A stretch of DNA of 64,000 nt. Source: Sisyra terminalis (lineage: Eukaryota > Arthropoda > Insecta > Neuroptera > Sisyridae). The DNA is taken from NCBI GenBank assembly GCA_958496175.1, contig OY292275.1:58047701-58111700 (forward strand), read 5' to 3'. Numbering within the stretch: the stretch's first letter is position 1; the number at the start of each line of letters is the position of its first letter. The notes beneath the pieces were generated by a model. It searched no databases. It was not told where the DNA came from and saw only the letters and a program-made list of their open reading frames with translations. The translations under genes and the position numbers were made by a program. Below, in pieces: positions 11,502-23,284 of this stretch.

Positions 11502-12716
11502 GTCCCACCAGTCACACAAGAAGATACAAAACTTGTTTTTTTTAACCTCAAACCGTCCTAATTCATTTTATTTTCTTGGTAAAAGTAAAAATAAATATGT
11601 CTTAAGTAATTTAAACTTCTTATGATTGTTTTAAAGTCTATAGTATAGTCTCTAGATTCTTTTAGAATATGTACCACCAGTCACATGTGACTGGTGGGAC
11701 TATAACTTATAGCCAATACATGATAGAATTTTTTTTGAATTGGATAGAATTGGAGTTTTTTTTGCTTCTGGTCATGGTAAAGGAGCAGTTGATGGTATCG
11801 GAGCAATAGCAAAACGAACTCTTTGGTCTTTGGTCTGCTATTATGACAAGAAAAACAGTAATTAAAAATAGTAAAGACTGCCACGATTATTTAGTGTTAA
11901 AAAGTATCAATGGGTTCCATTTTTTCTTTGTTGGAGCAGACGATATTAAAAAAAATCATTCACATCTTAACAAACAGTGGAAAAACATTAAAAAAATTCC
12001 ATGCATTAGAAAACACCATTATTTTAAAGCTGATGACAATAAAAGTATTAGTTATTATTTGACGGCAACATCATCAGAGTCCAATAATGTAAGACACTGG
12101 ACTTTATTCTTCAAGGATAGTGATTGAATAAAAATTAATTTAATGTTTATTCGGAAATTATAGAAAAAATTTAAGTCAAAACGATATTCTTGTGTTACCG
12201 AAAATATATAAATGTATAGAAATAAATAAAATTCTACCTTAAATCAAAAACCTCCACCAATACGTTGCCCAATTAACAATACAAAGATAGAAAAAATATA
12301 AAAGTGTCATTAACGAAAAATTTTGTTTACACATTTTGTACTTGTCCCACCAGTCACAATATTTTTTTTTAATTTCTTCTATGTAAGTAATTAGTCTAAT
12401 ACTTGATGAAAATGAAATAATGTGAGATAAATTTAGTAGAAGGAATAAAATCTCTATTGAAAATTTAGTAGTCGAACTGAAATTTGTCTTTAAGTGCACC
12501 ATAGTAAGAGAGAAGGATTTTTTGGTGTCACACTAGTCACACTAATTCAAGTGACAATTACAAGAAACTAAGAATAAAAAAGTTTTTTTTTTAAATGATG
12601 TTGTTAATTAGTTATTTTTCTATAAAATATGATACATTTTATGATTATATTAGTTTCAATTATCTAATTATAGCTCATAATTAGTCGAAATTCAAAGTCT
12701 AATGTCCCACCAGCCA
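11502..12716. repeat. Dispersed CCCACCAGTCAC motif array
   Basis: GTCCCACCAGTCAC occurs at 11502-11515 and 12344-12357. A variant (GTCCCACCAGCCA) lies at 12704-12716 and a weaker form (TGTCACACTAGTCAC) at about 12526-12540. At 11674-11697 two copies face each other as a perfect 24 bp palindrome. The motif sits on both sides of a transposon ORF relic, as expected for subterminal binding sites or a spread-out family repeat. I cannot tell which. Confidence 0.7.
11752..12127 (+). pseudogene. Transposon-encoded protein relic (SHGKG-VDGIGG type)
   Basis: The + frame from 11752 reads FFASGHGKGAVDGIGA followed by AKRTLWSLV. After a frameshift near 11840 it continues as a 94-codon frame (11843-12127) with GFHFFFVGADDIKKN, QWKNIKKIPCIRKHHYFKA and SYYLTATSSE. 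I recognise the order 'SHGKGxxDGIGGxxKR' followed by a 'xIPGTRxFHxF' segment from repeat-associated proteins scattered through arthropod and cnidarian genomes, but I cannot name the superfamily with confidence. A second relic with the first block only is at 55082-55165. The frame uses AT-rich codons like its surroundings, and the shift makes it non-functional as it stands. Confidence 0.55.
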
Positions 12717-12719
12717 TGC

Positions 12720-13811
12720 CCAATAATATTTGAATTCGGGTTTCTTAAGGTTTTAAATTTCATCATTTTATTTAAACGGCATTAACTCTTTTTGAGTTTA
12801 AACGATTAAAGTCAAATGATGCATTGATTTTATTGTTCGAAAGTTTTAATGTTACAACCCACTTTTTTTACTTTTGCAAATATTTATTTTTCCATTCGAC
12901 AAACAAAATTGTATCAGCTCCGTTAGTCAATCATAATAATTTCATGCGATTTCTGTTTGTTTTTTATATCCCGAAATCAATAAGTTACCCTGATTTTACA
13001 TAAAATATTCAGGATATTCAGGACTAATGGTTGGCATCGTTATCCTGACATCATCATCATCATCATCATTACGGACTTAGTCGTTTTTCAAATACCATTA
13101 TATTTAAAAACCAACACAAAACTCAAATCCTGCCTCATAAAAATTCCCAGTTTTCAAGTTCAACCCCTTAAAAAAAAAGCTTGCATAACTTACGACCACA
13201 GTTCACATGATTCGATCATCATTAAAACATCATCATTTCCTTTTCGATAGAATACAAAAAAAAAAACTTTGATTTCTCAGAAAAATAAAATTTTATCTCT
13301 CCAATGAATGTTTACAAAACTCAAATAAAATTTTATTCGCTTTCATTTCCCTTCTTTTTCAAACACTGTTGTTCTTTGTCGAAAAAGTTCGTTTTTTTTT
13401 CTTCTCCTGTTTGTCTTATTTCTGCTTAATCAAATCTAAAATTGCTTTTAAAGTCGCGACAAATTTGAAGGCAACGAACCTATTGGCTAATATTTGAGAG
13501 CAAGATGGCCATGTTTCGGTCAAAGCCATCTTGATTCCAATTGTAGAATGCAGCTTGCTAGATCTGATTTTAAATTTCGGGGGCCAAATAAACATGGAAT
13601 GCAAGTCAATAAAAATGCATATTTCCATTAAAAAAAATAATAAAAAACGGGAATTTTATTTGGTTTTTCAACTTTTGGTGGATGACATATAGGAAAAATG
13701 TAATCTTATTTTTCGATCGATGTTAAAAGAATGGTAGTTTTATTCGTTAGAAACTATTATTTTACTCAAATTTGGTATTCTTGAAAAATTGATTCCGAAA
13801 ACTTATGTTCT
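12720..13811. other. No gene seen; contains (CAT)n
   Basis: A run of seven CAT units lies at about 13049-13069. Otherwise I see no transposon ends, no exon and no structured repeat. Confidence 0.5.
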
Positions 13812-13819
13812 ATCTATAC

Positions 13820-14626
13820 TAGGGTGATTTTTTTTTTGGGGACTATTTTTTTTTTGCTCCCATGCCGAAATTTTGTTGGAAATACTTCAAAAAAAAATCC
13901 AGAAAGTTTGAGCTCTTAATATTAATATTAAGTATTCGCTCACAGCGTGTGAATATTTTCCAATTAAAATACACGTAAACTTTGATTTTTTTTAAAATTT
14001 TTATAGTTCAGCGGCATTTAATGGTATCGCCTCGCTCAAAGTCGGGATTTTTTTACAATTGCATGCTCTACAAAAGTGCCTATTTTTAATAATTTTTAAA
14101 CAGGAATAAGAAATAATATTTTCTTAAATTTTACTTAATAATACGTAAAAATTGTATAGTAAGAGAATTTCATGGCTCTATATCTCGAGAAATATCGATC
14201 TTAGCAATTTAGTTTTCTGAAACTTTTTTGTAGGAAATTACATTTCCTATAAATTTGCCTTTTACATTTTTTCTGTAGGTCTTGTAATTCATGAGTTACT
14301 GAGAGAAAAACGAGAAATCTATGAAAAATCTAGGTTTAGTGACCCGTACTACCTCGCCCGTGTAAGTTACGATTTTGCCGCAATAGGCACTTTTGTAGAG
14401 CATACAATTGTTAACAAATCCCGACTTTGAGCGAGGCCATAAAATGCCGCTGAACTATAAAAATTTAAAAAAAAAATCAAAGTTTACGTGTATTTTAAAT
14501 GGAAAATATTCACACGCTGTGAACGAATACTTAATATTAATATTACGAGCACAAACTTTCAGGGATTTTTTTTTGAAGTATTTCCAACAAAATTTCGGCA
14601 TGGGAGCAAAAAAAAAAATCACCCTA
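13820..14626. mobile_element. Palindromic hAT element, TAGGGTGA family, copy 1
   Basis: The ends are TAGGGTGATTTTT and AAAATCACCCTA, which fit the hAT YARNG terminus rule. The flanking octamers ATCTATAC (13812-13819) and ATCTACAC (14627-14634) agree at 7 of 8. Most of the 807 bp is one imperfect inverted repeat. GCTCCCATGCC, TTTGTTGGAAATACTTC, CTTAATATTAATATTAAG, CACAGCGTGTGAATATT and ATACACGTAAACTTTGATTT on the left return as reverse complements on the right. It has no coding capacity; the 89-codon frame in the right arm is incidental. Transcripts would fold into a long hairpin. Confidence 0.85.
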
Positions 14627-14639
14627 ATCTACACTGACT

Positions 14640-16015
14640 CCAAATGGAATTTTTTTCAACTTGCGTTTCAACTCTAAGAGGAATTCAATTTTATTATTTC
14701 CTTTTTTAAGTAAAAAGCCAAGTTATCTTGACCTTATTGCTCATTTTCAAGACGATACGATACCTTTTTTCCATCACGTGTCCCTGTGAATTGCTTGAAT
14801 ATTCCGGGGAGGGAATAGAAATTTTAAAGCTTTAAAGCTACAACCACACTTCAGGGACTTCCCAGCCTCAATATATATATATGCACTTAGCCAAGAGTCC
14901 TTTTCATCGTCTCCAACATTTTTTTTTTTAATCACCAACTGCATTAAAATTTGCAATAAAAGCGCCAAGCATAAAAGCCCCGTTATTGCTTTAATTAAGC
15001 TCAATAATTGTAGCTCAATTGAGTTTTTACCATGGAGCTTTTACATCGAATCTATTTTATACGATGTGCCAACATCGCAATGCACCATCCATCACTCAAT
15101 GAAATTGCCTGCTTTCACATTCGAAACGCATTGCACCACAATGCACTTTGATAATGATCAACATCAATTTACTTCTAAATTGACTTACCTCACTAAAATT
15201 AGATATTGATTGCACACAAATATTTATTGAGTAGATATAATAATGACAATTGCAGCTTTCAGTCCTTAAAATAATTCAATGCAATTCTGTACTCAGTCTC
15301 GAACAAATAACGTTGCATTATTTATTAGCGACAAATTGAATAGGTAGAGCTTTTTTTATCGAACCATTTACTCATGCAATGTGCTTTTTTTACTTGTTGA
15401 TCTAACTTTTAATAAATCAACGCTTTTTAATGGGAAATTTTAATATTTAATTTTTGATCAATATGATGTCTTATTTTTTTTAAAAAAAAAAATATTCAAC
15501 TTTTGAAATCACGATTTTATTAAACTTACCTAGTAAATCGATTCATAAATGTTATATTACTATACTATTGGTATTAAAACAAAAGTTCAATTAGGTGATT
15601 TTATATGATTTATGATTTATCAAAACGTAAAATTAAAGAATATTTGGAGGTTTCTTAAAATCGTTTACAACTTTGGTTAAATTCGAGTCTAAAAATTGCT
15701 TTGGGAAAGAGGTAGAATACTTTTCAAATGACCATAATTTCGGAATGCTAGTCATAAAAATAATGTCCTTAAAAGTAATGGCAATGAAGCCTCTTGGATT
15801 CGGCTCAATGAGGCGAAAACCCTTAGTTTGTTGTACTTTAATGGAAATGGGAAAACGTTATGGCGACTAAACTAACGGGGACCAAATGTGAACCAGGATA
15901 AACGTATACCACAGGGACCAATACCTTGTTAAGGACACTTTTATCCTGAGTTGAGAAATCGGCCTCGAAAGCGAAAGAACTTACCAGCACAAGTCAATGG
16001 TATAAGGATGCAAAA
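14640..16015. other. No recognised gene
   Basis: This is apparently unique AT-rich DNA. A 65-codon frame at 15673-15870 (+) lies in slightly less AT-rich sequence but lacks splice signals and recognisable motifs. Confidence 0.4.
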
Positions 16016-16019
16016 GGGG

Positions 16020-16372
16020 AAATCTTTGCAATCAAAGTTCTTTAAGGCATTTTTTATATAATAATCATGACATTTTTTACCATGGCGATTGTGAATCTTC
16101 AGCATTGAAAAGACACAAGAAGAAGAAGTCAAAACGATTGACCTTTTAACTGATTAGTTTTTAGGCATTAAGGAATTTTAAAATCAAAACTACGGGAAAC
16201 CTTTGCAATCAAAGTTCCTTGAGGCACTTCTTGTATAATAAGTATGTCATTTTTTGCCATGATAATCGTGAATCTTCAGCGTTGAAAAGACACAAGAAGA
16301 AGAAGAAGATGTTGTCAAAACGATCGACCTTATGGGTGATTAATTTTTAGGCATTATAGACTTTTAAATTCA
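16020..16372. repeat. Tandem duplication, two units of about 178 bp
   Basis: CTTTGCAATCAAAGTTC begins equivalent units at about 16023 and 16201. Both continue through TTTTTACCATGG-like sequence, GTGAATCTTCAGC, TTGAAAAGACACAAGAAGAA, CGA-GACCTT and TTTTTAGGCATTA. The second unit has a longer GAA run. Confidence 0.85.
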
Positions 16373-16491
16373 AAATTAAATTCGTATTTGAAAATTCAAT
16401 TTTTGATTTATTTCTAATAGACAAATTTTTAAAGAATTCATCAATTATTAGTAGTAAGATATCCATGTCGGTTAAGTCCTTGTCTTTTTAA

Positions 16492-16775
16492 ATATAATAA
16501 TTAAATTGTGGGCAATAAGGACGAAGCTTCTTGTGGATTATTAATTATTTTATCGCCAACGTTTTGTCAGTCATTCCTGACTTCTTCAGTGGTCAAAATT
16601 AAAAATTACTCCACAAATGTCATAAAAATAAGCTGTAAAATAATGTTGGCTTTGTGATTTTTTTGTGTATTTTCATTCCTGAAGAAGTCAGGAATGACTG
16701 AAGCGTTGGCGATAAAATAAATTATATTTCACAAAAAGCGTCGTCCTTATTGCCCACAATTTAATTATTATATTA
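16492..16775. repeat. Penelope-type inverted repeat with ribozyme-like cores (family B)
   Basis: The outer ends AATTGTGGGCAATAAGGACG (left) and CGTCCTTATTGCCCACAATT (right) are perfect inverted copies. Each arm contains a CTGAAGAAGTCAGG...TGACTGA hairpin next to CGTTGG. One is on the - strand (about 16557-16588) and one on the + strand (16679-16709). GAAA is altered in both (AAAA, GAAG), so these cores look decayed. The outer termini resemble those of the 52799-52985 inverted repeat. Confidence 0.65.
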
Positions 16776-16779
16776 GTAA

Positions 16780-18176
16780 TAAGCTTAGATTAAAGTTTAC
16801 TTTACTGCATTTAACAAATGCCATCAAAATAATAAGATTCAAGTAGATAAAAACATCTAATTCTGAATCACCAGATTTCGAAATCTCTTAAAGTTCTTAT
16901 ATTAGAAAATTCAAGGTTTTTATCAAACTTTAAGGGTGTAAAATCAATTTTTAATTAACGATTGAATTCGGAGCTTTTTTACAACCTCATAGCCCACAAA
17001 AGCAGATCGATACAAAGAAATCAATAAATTTATAAGTTCATCGGCTATGGTCGATTTTTACCAAAAATTAAACAATTTTTACCAATATTTAGTTTTTTCT
17101 TAAGATATTTTGAGAATAGGTACGTGCACTTTACAAAAACTATTAACAAATTAATAGAATGCTTTTCAACTTCCACTGTAATACTTTTTAATTTAACCAT
17201 TGTTCATACTATGATTGTAGGCAAAGGCGGTTCAAAATTCATTCATCTTTTCATATATTAAATTCTGTACAATTCCTATTTTTGGTTATACTGCCAAATT
17301 ACAATTTTTACAAGTAAAATTTAAAAAAAAACACCAATGATAGAATCGATGAAAAAATAAACTGTTACATAGAATAAGTTCGGAATTTCGATAAGAGTTT
17401 CAATAAAATTCTTAATTGCTTTTGCGGAATTTCTTTCCAATATAACTAAAAATTAAACGAATTTACCAAGTTGAGTTCTATCATAATTGTACTTCGATCT
17501 TCGATCTCAATATTAGGACCATAAATATTTATAGAATATATAGTTTTTGTGGGTACCTATATTCAAAAAATATCAGTTGAAGATAGTATACATCTCTTTC
17601 CAAAAAAAGGCAATACCTTATAAAATTTTATAGTTTGATTTTTCCGAAACTTTCTTTTGCCAATCAATGGGAAATCGTTAGAGGAGTTTTGTCAAAAAAT
17701 CCATTTCGTTCGTTGCAAAATATTGTAGTATTTAATTAATTACGAATAGTTTATTTTTTGGACCGCTTATTTTGAAAGTGGTGTAAGTCTATTTTTTCTT
17801 GTTTCGAGAAAATTAAAGGTTATTATATCTGTTAATTAAAAAAAATTAGGCTAATTATATGAAGTCTGGCAATGTTTCTACTGTTTTATCGATATTTAAT
17901 TTGATTATATCACTTTGTTTTAGACGAATTAGACTATAATAATATAATTTAGTTATTACTGTAGAAAGATGTAAATAAAGATGAATTTTTAGCGTGTTAG
18001 AATAGTGCTAGTCTTGTTTGGACCTTCTTTTTGTTTTAGAATTGAATAACTTTTTTCAAAATTTTCCTGGGTTTTTGTTTTTATATGTTGTTTAAAACCC
18101 TTTTTTCTTAACACCTTTCTATATCATTAATTAAATAAATAACTTTTCATTGTTAAGTAGTTATTATTAAGCTAAT
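16780..18176. other. No recognised gene
   Basis: This is AT-rich sequence without recognised transposon ends, exons or internal repeats. Confidence 0.45.
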
Positions 18177-18180
18177 TTAA

Positions 18181-18909
18181 GGGGGGAAGCTGGTCTAGAA
18201 TTTTGAAGAAACCGAAATTTTTTTTTGTCTTAAAAGGTACTTTAGGGTCTTAAAAATAACATACCAAAGAATGGATGCCGGCAAAAATGTCTAAATGCCC
18301 AAACTTTCGCAGATTGAAGGTATATACGCATTTAATATGATTTTATAGTACTTAAAACTTTAAACGCGTTTTTCTCGAAATCACTTTTTTTGAACTGGCC
18401 GAAAACATAACTCGAGCAAATCTTCACTGATCTATACGAAATTTTGACAGTACATTCAAAATACCTTACTCCGGAGACGTACGAAGGTTTTTTTTTTATA
18501 TTACATATTTTTTTTTAATCAACAATTTTGTGGTTTTTTTTTATAGTGAAAATTTTAATGTTTTGTTCAAACGTGCACCATTTCGCGAAAAAACCAAATA
18601 TCGAAAAAATCCTACGTACGTCTCTTGCTGTTGTTATATAGAAACTAAAAATTTTCAGGATTTTGTTCCGGGACCAAAATTAAAGAGGTTATATCTTCGG
18701 CAATGGACCCGTCTAAAAAATGAGACGCCTCCGAAGAAATGCTAGACAGCCACCATTTTGAATTTAATTGACACGAAAAAATTTATATTTGTATATTAAA
18801 ATCTAAATTATAAAACCTCTTTCACAAATTTTCGATTGATCTTTTTGTTGAGTCACAAAAAATTCATAAATTATGCCCATTTTTTCACGCTCTAGACCAG
18901 CTTCCCCCC
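18181..18909. mobile_element. TTAA-flanked inverted-repeat element, 729 bp
   Basis: Perfect terminal inverted repeats GGGGGGAAGCTGGTCTAGA and TCTAGACCAGCTTCCCCCC are bounded on both sides by TTAA (18177-18180 and 18910-18913). TTAA duplication is the rule for piggyBac transposons, but the GGGGGG terminus is not the usual piggyBac CCY start. The superfamily is therefore tentative. Because TTAA also extends the inverted repeat, a different duplication cannot be excluded. A 71-codon frame inside it shows no transposase motif. Confidence 0.6.
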
Positions 18910-18913
18910 TTAA

Positions 18914-19400
18914 CACAAACGAAACCAATTCTTTCACAAACCTATGCAAGCGATTTCTTATCAATTAGCAAAAGAAAATTTCGGAAAATTCAAACTTTAC
19001 ACTTTGGTCTCCTAATAAGTATAGGATCTTTTTTATCCTCTTTATGAAATCATATTGAATTTCGGTTATGAATGCTTATAAGTACTTAGTCGTACATTAG
19101 ATAAGAGTCTTAAACTTTTTGTACATATATCTATCATATATATCGACTTCTTCCTATGAAAAATGAATCACGCTTTTATAGCAAAGTCATGTTGTTTAAT
19201 TATATAAAGTTATCAAATATTTCGTGGAATACTGAATAATTTTTTATCACAACCTGCAGAATTGTGCAATGAGTATAACTGGGCCGAGTAGATACTCTTT
19301 TGAAGGGATAAATCCAGTAGCCAATATTTTATATTGTGGGATTAAATCCAGGCGCTATTTACCAATGCTTTGTTCTATTTGCTAAGTCCAAAATTGCCCA
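18914..19400. other. No recognised gene
   Basis: This is AT-rich DNA between a TTAA-flanked element and a jockey relic. I see no motif or repeat. Confidence 0.4.
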
Positions 19401-19404
19401 TTTC

Positions 19405-19745
19405 TTTAACCTATTGAAGAATTAGTGCCAGGAAGTCTGAGGATTCCCCAATTTTTATAGGTGTTTGGAATTTCATTTGTCGATATTTTCCTTCACCATT
19501 CTTATTTGCAGATCCTCGTATATTTAAGCGTTATTTATGTACCATGGCGATTGGAAAGTAACTTTTTTATAGGTTTTTTTTTTTGAAATTTTTTATGTTA
19601 TTATGATGATTCCAAATTTGTATCCTGTAAGTCTAGATTGGCATCAATATTGCTTTATAAAGCTGCAATTTATTGTCTAAAAAGTTGGTGTTTTCAAAAT
19701 TTACTCGACTTGTTTGGCCTACAATTGGTGAAATTAGTACCCAGG
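19405..19745 (-). pseudogene. Jockey-like ORF2 C-terminal relic
   Basis: On the - strand the frame reads NFLDNKLQLYKAILMPI, stop, TYRIQIW. Further on, in another frame, it reads IYEDLQIRMVKENIDK, then KHL and NPQTSWH with intervening stops. This corresponds to the LLYKAVLKPIWTYGIQLWG segment and the DLQI-VKEEI segment near the C-terminus of jockey ORF2. At least five stops and frame changes make it inactive. It may be another fragment of the family seen at 4515-5103, where the WTYGLELWG block is also present. Confidence 0.68.
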
Positions 19746-19749
19746 GAAT

Positions 19750-21380
19750 ATAATAAGTCTTAGATTACAATCTTGAGGCTCTTTTAACCGTTTATAGTGA
19801 ATAAAAATTCATTAATTTTCTTTCTTCAACAGTTTAATTTGGAATATTTGGAGTTTCCCTAAAAGTTGAATGAAAATTCAACCTTAAATTTATTTTATCT
19901 AACTATCGTTTTTCCAATTTTCTTTGGTTGCAACGAATGTAATAAAATATCGGACCAAACATGTTTTTATTTTCTAGAAAACTTTTCAAGGTCCAGAAAA
20001 ATGTTTTACTTGGAAAGTTATTTAAAACAAAGGATAAAATTCCTCTCTTCTATATAAAAAAAAAATATTTTCAAGGACCGGAATAATATTGAAATAGTTT
20101 CAAATTTTTCTTCGGAAGCTTTAAATCACTAGAAAGTTTTTGCGTGGAAATAGTTTTCCGTTGGCCCTTTCTTATAATACGATACGAAATAAGGGATTTA
20201 ATTATGACGTTAAGGTTACAATAATCAATCATCCCCTATTTTTCCACCCTTAAAAGACAACTGAAATTTTCAAGTTTAAATGGTTCCGACTCAAATATTT
20301 TTTAGTCAATAACAAAGAATTATATTCTTTTCGAAATGAGAACCTCTTGTTTCGGTTGGTTAATAATCCAAGATCATTTATAGTATTAAAAGATAAAAAA
20401 CTAACCACTGGAAAAACATTTGATTAAATCTCATGAATAAAAATAAAACTTTTACAGGCCTTAATATATTTTAATAAAGAACAACATAAAGCACTCGGAT
20501 TTAACAATTTTCCATCCATGAAAATTCGGTGTAAAATTGCTCGAAAATCCCCATTAAATTTTGACCGTTTAATTAAATGGTTCACGGTCTTTATTCATGA
20601 CATCCTTGAACTTGATCCATGAAAATGAGATTTGTATTTAACCGAAGAACAGTGAAAAACCGCTTTGCCATTGCCTTAGCACATAATATCTGTGTTACAT
20701 ATCGATTTCCCAGCACATACCAACCACCACACCATATTTTATTTAAATTCCCAATTCGTACACTTACCGCCCCTTACCGACTTTTGATTATTTTTCTACT
20801 ACTACAACAACCACCCCCTAGTCGGCATGCGAAATTAATGCGAAACGTTCGCGAATCTGACGTCCCATTATTAATTAATGTCCGATAAATTGGTCATAAA
20901 TCACACTAATTGCCTTTATCAGTAAGATTTTTTTCAAAAGTTTACATTCACAATGTGTAATACTATGTTATATGTATATAGTAGAAGAGGGTTTGGTTTC
21001 AAGAGATAAAATTAAAAATTTATGTTGTATTTTAATCATAGTTATTATTTGTTGTGCAAATGTCAAAAAGGCAACATTTGCTAAAACCATTTTTGTGACA
21101 AAAGGACAAAACGCAGATGTCACAATTTCCATTATTTCACACATAAATAATTAGTTTTTGGTTGGGATTTTAACAAAAATTTTTCAACGAGATAAAATGA
21201 GGATGGTTTAATTTTGTTTGCTTTTAATTAGGACAATTAATTATTTCAATTTCGACCTAAAACTAAAAGGATACTGACAAATATGTTGAATTGTTTTTTA
21301 TCAAAAACAAAAATTATTGATCTAATGATCGACTATTTGTTAAATTTTTTTAAAAGCAAACCAAACTTTTCATTATGTCT
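19750..21380. other. Mostly unrecognised; diverged repeat at 20070-20330
   Basis: The stretch 20070-20330 resembles 5660-5990 (shared AATCAATCATCCC and TTAAAAGA segments). The rest shows no transposon ends. An 89-codon + frame at 20619-20888 is proline- and leucine-rich and has no supporting signal. Confidence 0.4.
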
Positions 21381-21384
21381 TGTT

Positions 21385-21437
21385 TACAATATATAGAATA
21401 TATTGCGGTTCAAATTATGTAGTATAATTTAATATAA
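21385..21437. repeat. Family C repeat, left piece, split by the Helitron
   Basis: TACAATATATAGAATATTGC-type sequence followed by GTAGTATAATTTAATATAA matches the family C repeat at 59376-59445. In that uninterrupted copy it runs directly into ATATATAAAAATCATA. Here the continuation is found after the Helitron at 25168-25185. Confidence 0.75.
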
Positions 21438-22145
21438 TCTAATATATAAAATTCTCGTGTCACGGGGTGCGTTGCTAAACTCCTCCGAAACGGCTCGACC
21501 GATTTTCATAAAATTTTCTATGTATATTCGGTAGGCATGAGAATCGGACAACATCTATTTTTCATCCCCCTAAATGGTAAGGGTGGTCCACCCTTAAATT
21601 TTTTTTTTTATTTTTTGGATAAAATTTTTTGTTTTTATTTTTTTATGATACATCATACAAAAATACATACAACCCTAAATTTTCACCCCTCTATGATCAA
21701 CCCTTATTTTTTTATTAATTAAAAACTTTAATTTTTTTGGCTAGATTTTTATTTTGTCATGACTAAGAATAACAAAAAATCATATTACTCTTAATTTTCA
21801 CCCTTCTACGATCAACCCCTATTTTAACGAAATATTAACGAAAAAAGTAACAGTAGTAGTAAAAAAATAATTATTTTAATAAAGCTTAAAGTAAATACGT
21901 TTTAAAAACCGTGCATACATAAAATCGTGTAATTATATATCTCCTCTGCCAGATAAAATTTTAATATTCGGTGTATTCCTTTCAAGAAGTAGGCATGTGA
22001 AAATATTTTTTTTTTAAAATTCCTGCCCTAAAAGAGTGAATTGGGGTGATTAAGTTTCTTTGAGAAAATGTAGAGTTAATCAACAATCGAAATTTTGAAT
22101 TTACTAAGTGTAATTAATAAATAAAGAATAAATTAATAATAAGTT

Positions 22146-22437
22146 TCTGTTTTTGTTATATAATTTTAACTACAGCATTTTAAATAACGTCATTTCACTT
22201 AATTAGTATGAAAGTTTAGGTAGTAGGTACTTATATCAAATATCATAGAGGCGGTTTTTAATTTTTGTTTGTTTTTCAACAATCAAACTTTTTAAAATCT
22301 AATTTTTATGAACTAATAATTGTGAACTGGAGCAATTATATACTCTGCTAAAAAGTATTATGGAAGCAATTTTTTGTCATATAACAACAATTGGTTTTCA
22401 AATAGTTCTAAATACCGAAGAAGAGTTAGCATAGAAA

Positions 22438-22476
<39 letters not shown>

Positions 22477-22722
22477 TATTCATGATAATGAAATATGACA
22501 AAAAATTGCTTCCATAATGCTTTTCTGCAGAATATATAATTGCTCCAGGTTGCAATCATTAGTTCATAAAAATTAGATTTTAAAAAGTTAGATTGTTGAT
22601 TGGTTCATAAAAAAAAGATTATAAAAAGTTTCTTTGTTAAGAAACTACTACATAAACTTACATAATAATTAAGTGAAATGGCGTTATTTAAATTTCGTTA
22701 TCAAAATGATATAACTACAATG
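22146..22722. repeat. Inverted repeat centred on (AT)n, inside the Helitron
   Basis: Left-arm blocks TAACGTCATTTCACTTAATTA, TAGTTCATAAAA-type sequence and ATGGAAGCAATTTTTTGTCA return inverted in the right arm. The centre is an alternating AT run at 22444-22473. It looks like a foldback MITE nested in the Helitron, but I found no clean target duplication. A minus-strand 65-codon frame across it is incidental. Confidence 0.7.
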
Positions 22723-22828
22723 CCCATTGTGTAAGCATAGGGAAACCGCCCTCACTCTCTTTTTCCCTACCGCACTTCTAAACAACCATAACTACAGCTG
22801 TGAATATACTGGGTTATGTTGAGCTGGT

Positions 22829-23275
22829 GGAAAAGTAAAATTGCCACAATTGGTCCCATCACCAGATCCGTTACGCTCATTAGATTATAGGCTAGGAAAT
22901 GATTCTAAAAATTTCTGGACCAAAACTCAAAAATATAACAGTTGATTACAAACAACGTCGTTTGGGGCAACGCATATTGTGCTGGATAAATTCATGTCCC
23001 CCTTCAAGGTATAATTCCATAATAATTTTTGGATAACATTTAAATTAATTTTTATTTTTCAAATAATTTAAGAAAATCTTAAACAAATGCAGACAAGAAC
23101 AAATTTATCACTTACTGGAAGCGCTGTTACCACTACTAGATATCCACTTCTAGACCACTACTAGATCATCAAATCTTACAAATGTATTTTATGAGCAATA
23201 CAGATACAGAAATTGATAGGCGTTGTATTCATAATCCGTAAACATAAACAATAAAACGAATCATTGTCCAAAAAT
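22829..23275 (+). pseudogene. Helitron RepHel N-terminal region relic (+ strand)
   Basis: From 22829 the + frame reads PSPDPLRSLDYRLGNDSKNF, then TQKYNS, stop, LQTTSFGATHIVLDKFMSPF. About 80 bp further, after a CAG, it resumes as QEQIYHLLEALLPL, then QILQMYFMSNTDTEIDRRCI. The family reads SxxFQMTSFGA, then QGQIYHxxGSLLP, then FLQIYFMGN...INRRC. This is the stretch upstream of the HUH replicase in arthropod Helitrons, so the orientation agrees with the element's ends. A GTATAA...CAG gap between FK and QEQ could be an intron. In-frame stops show it is dead. Confidence 0.75.
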
Positions 23276-23284
23276 TACGGAGGT

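Noticed and set aside
13820..14626. TA dinucleotides at the ends suggested a mariner/Tc1 MITE
   Set aside because: Outside the TA the flanks match over 8 bp (and perfectly in copy 2, ATGTAGAA), so TA belongs to the hAT terminus.
20619..20888. 89-codon + frame rich in proline and leucine
   Set aside because: Low-complexity composition, no splice signals, no motif.
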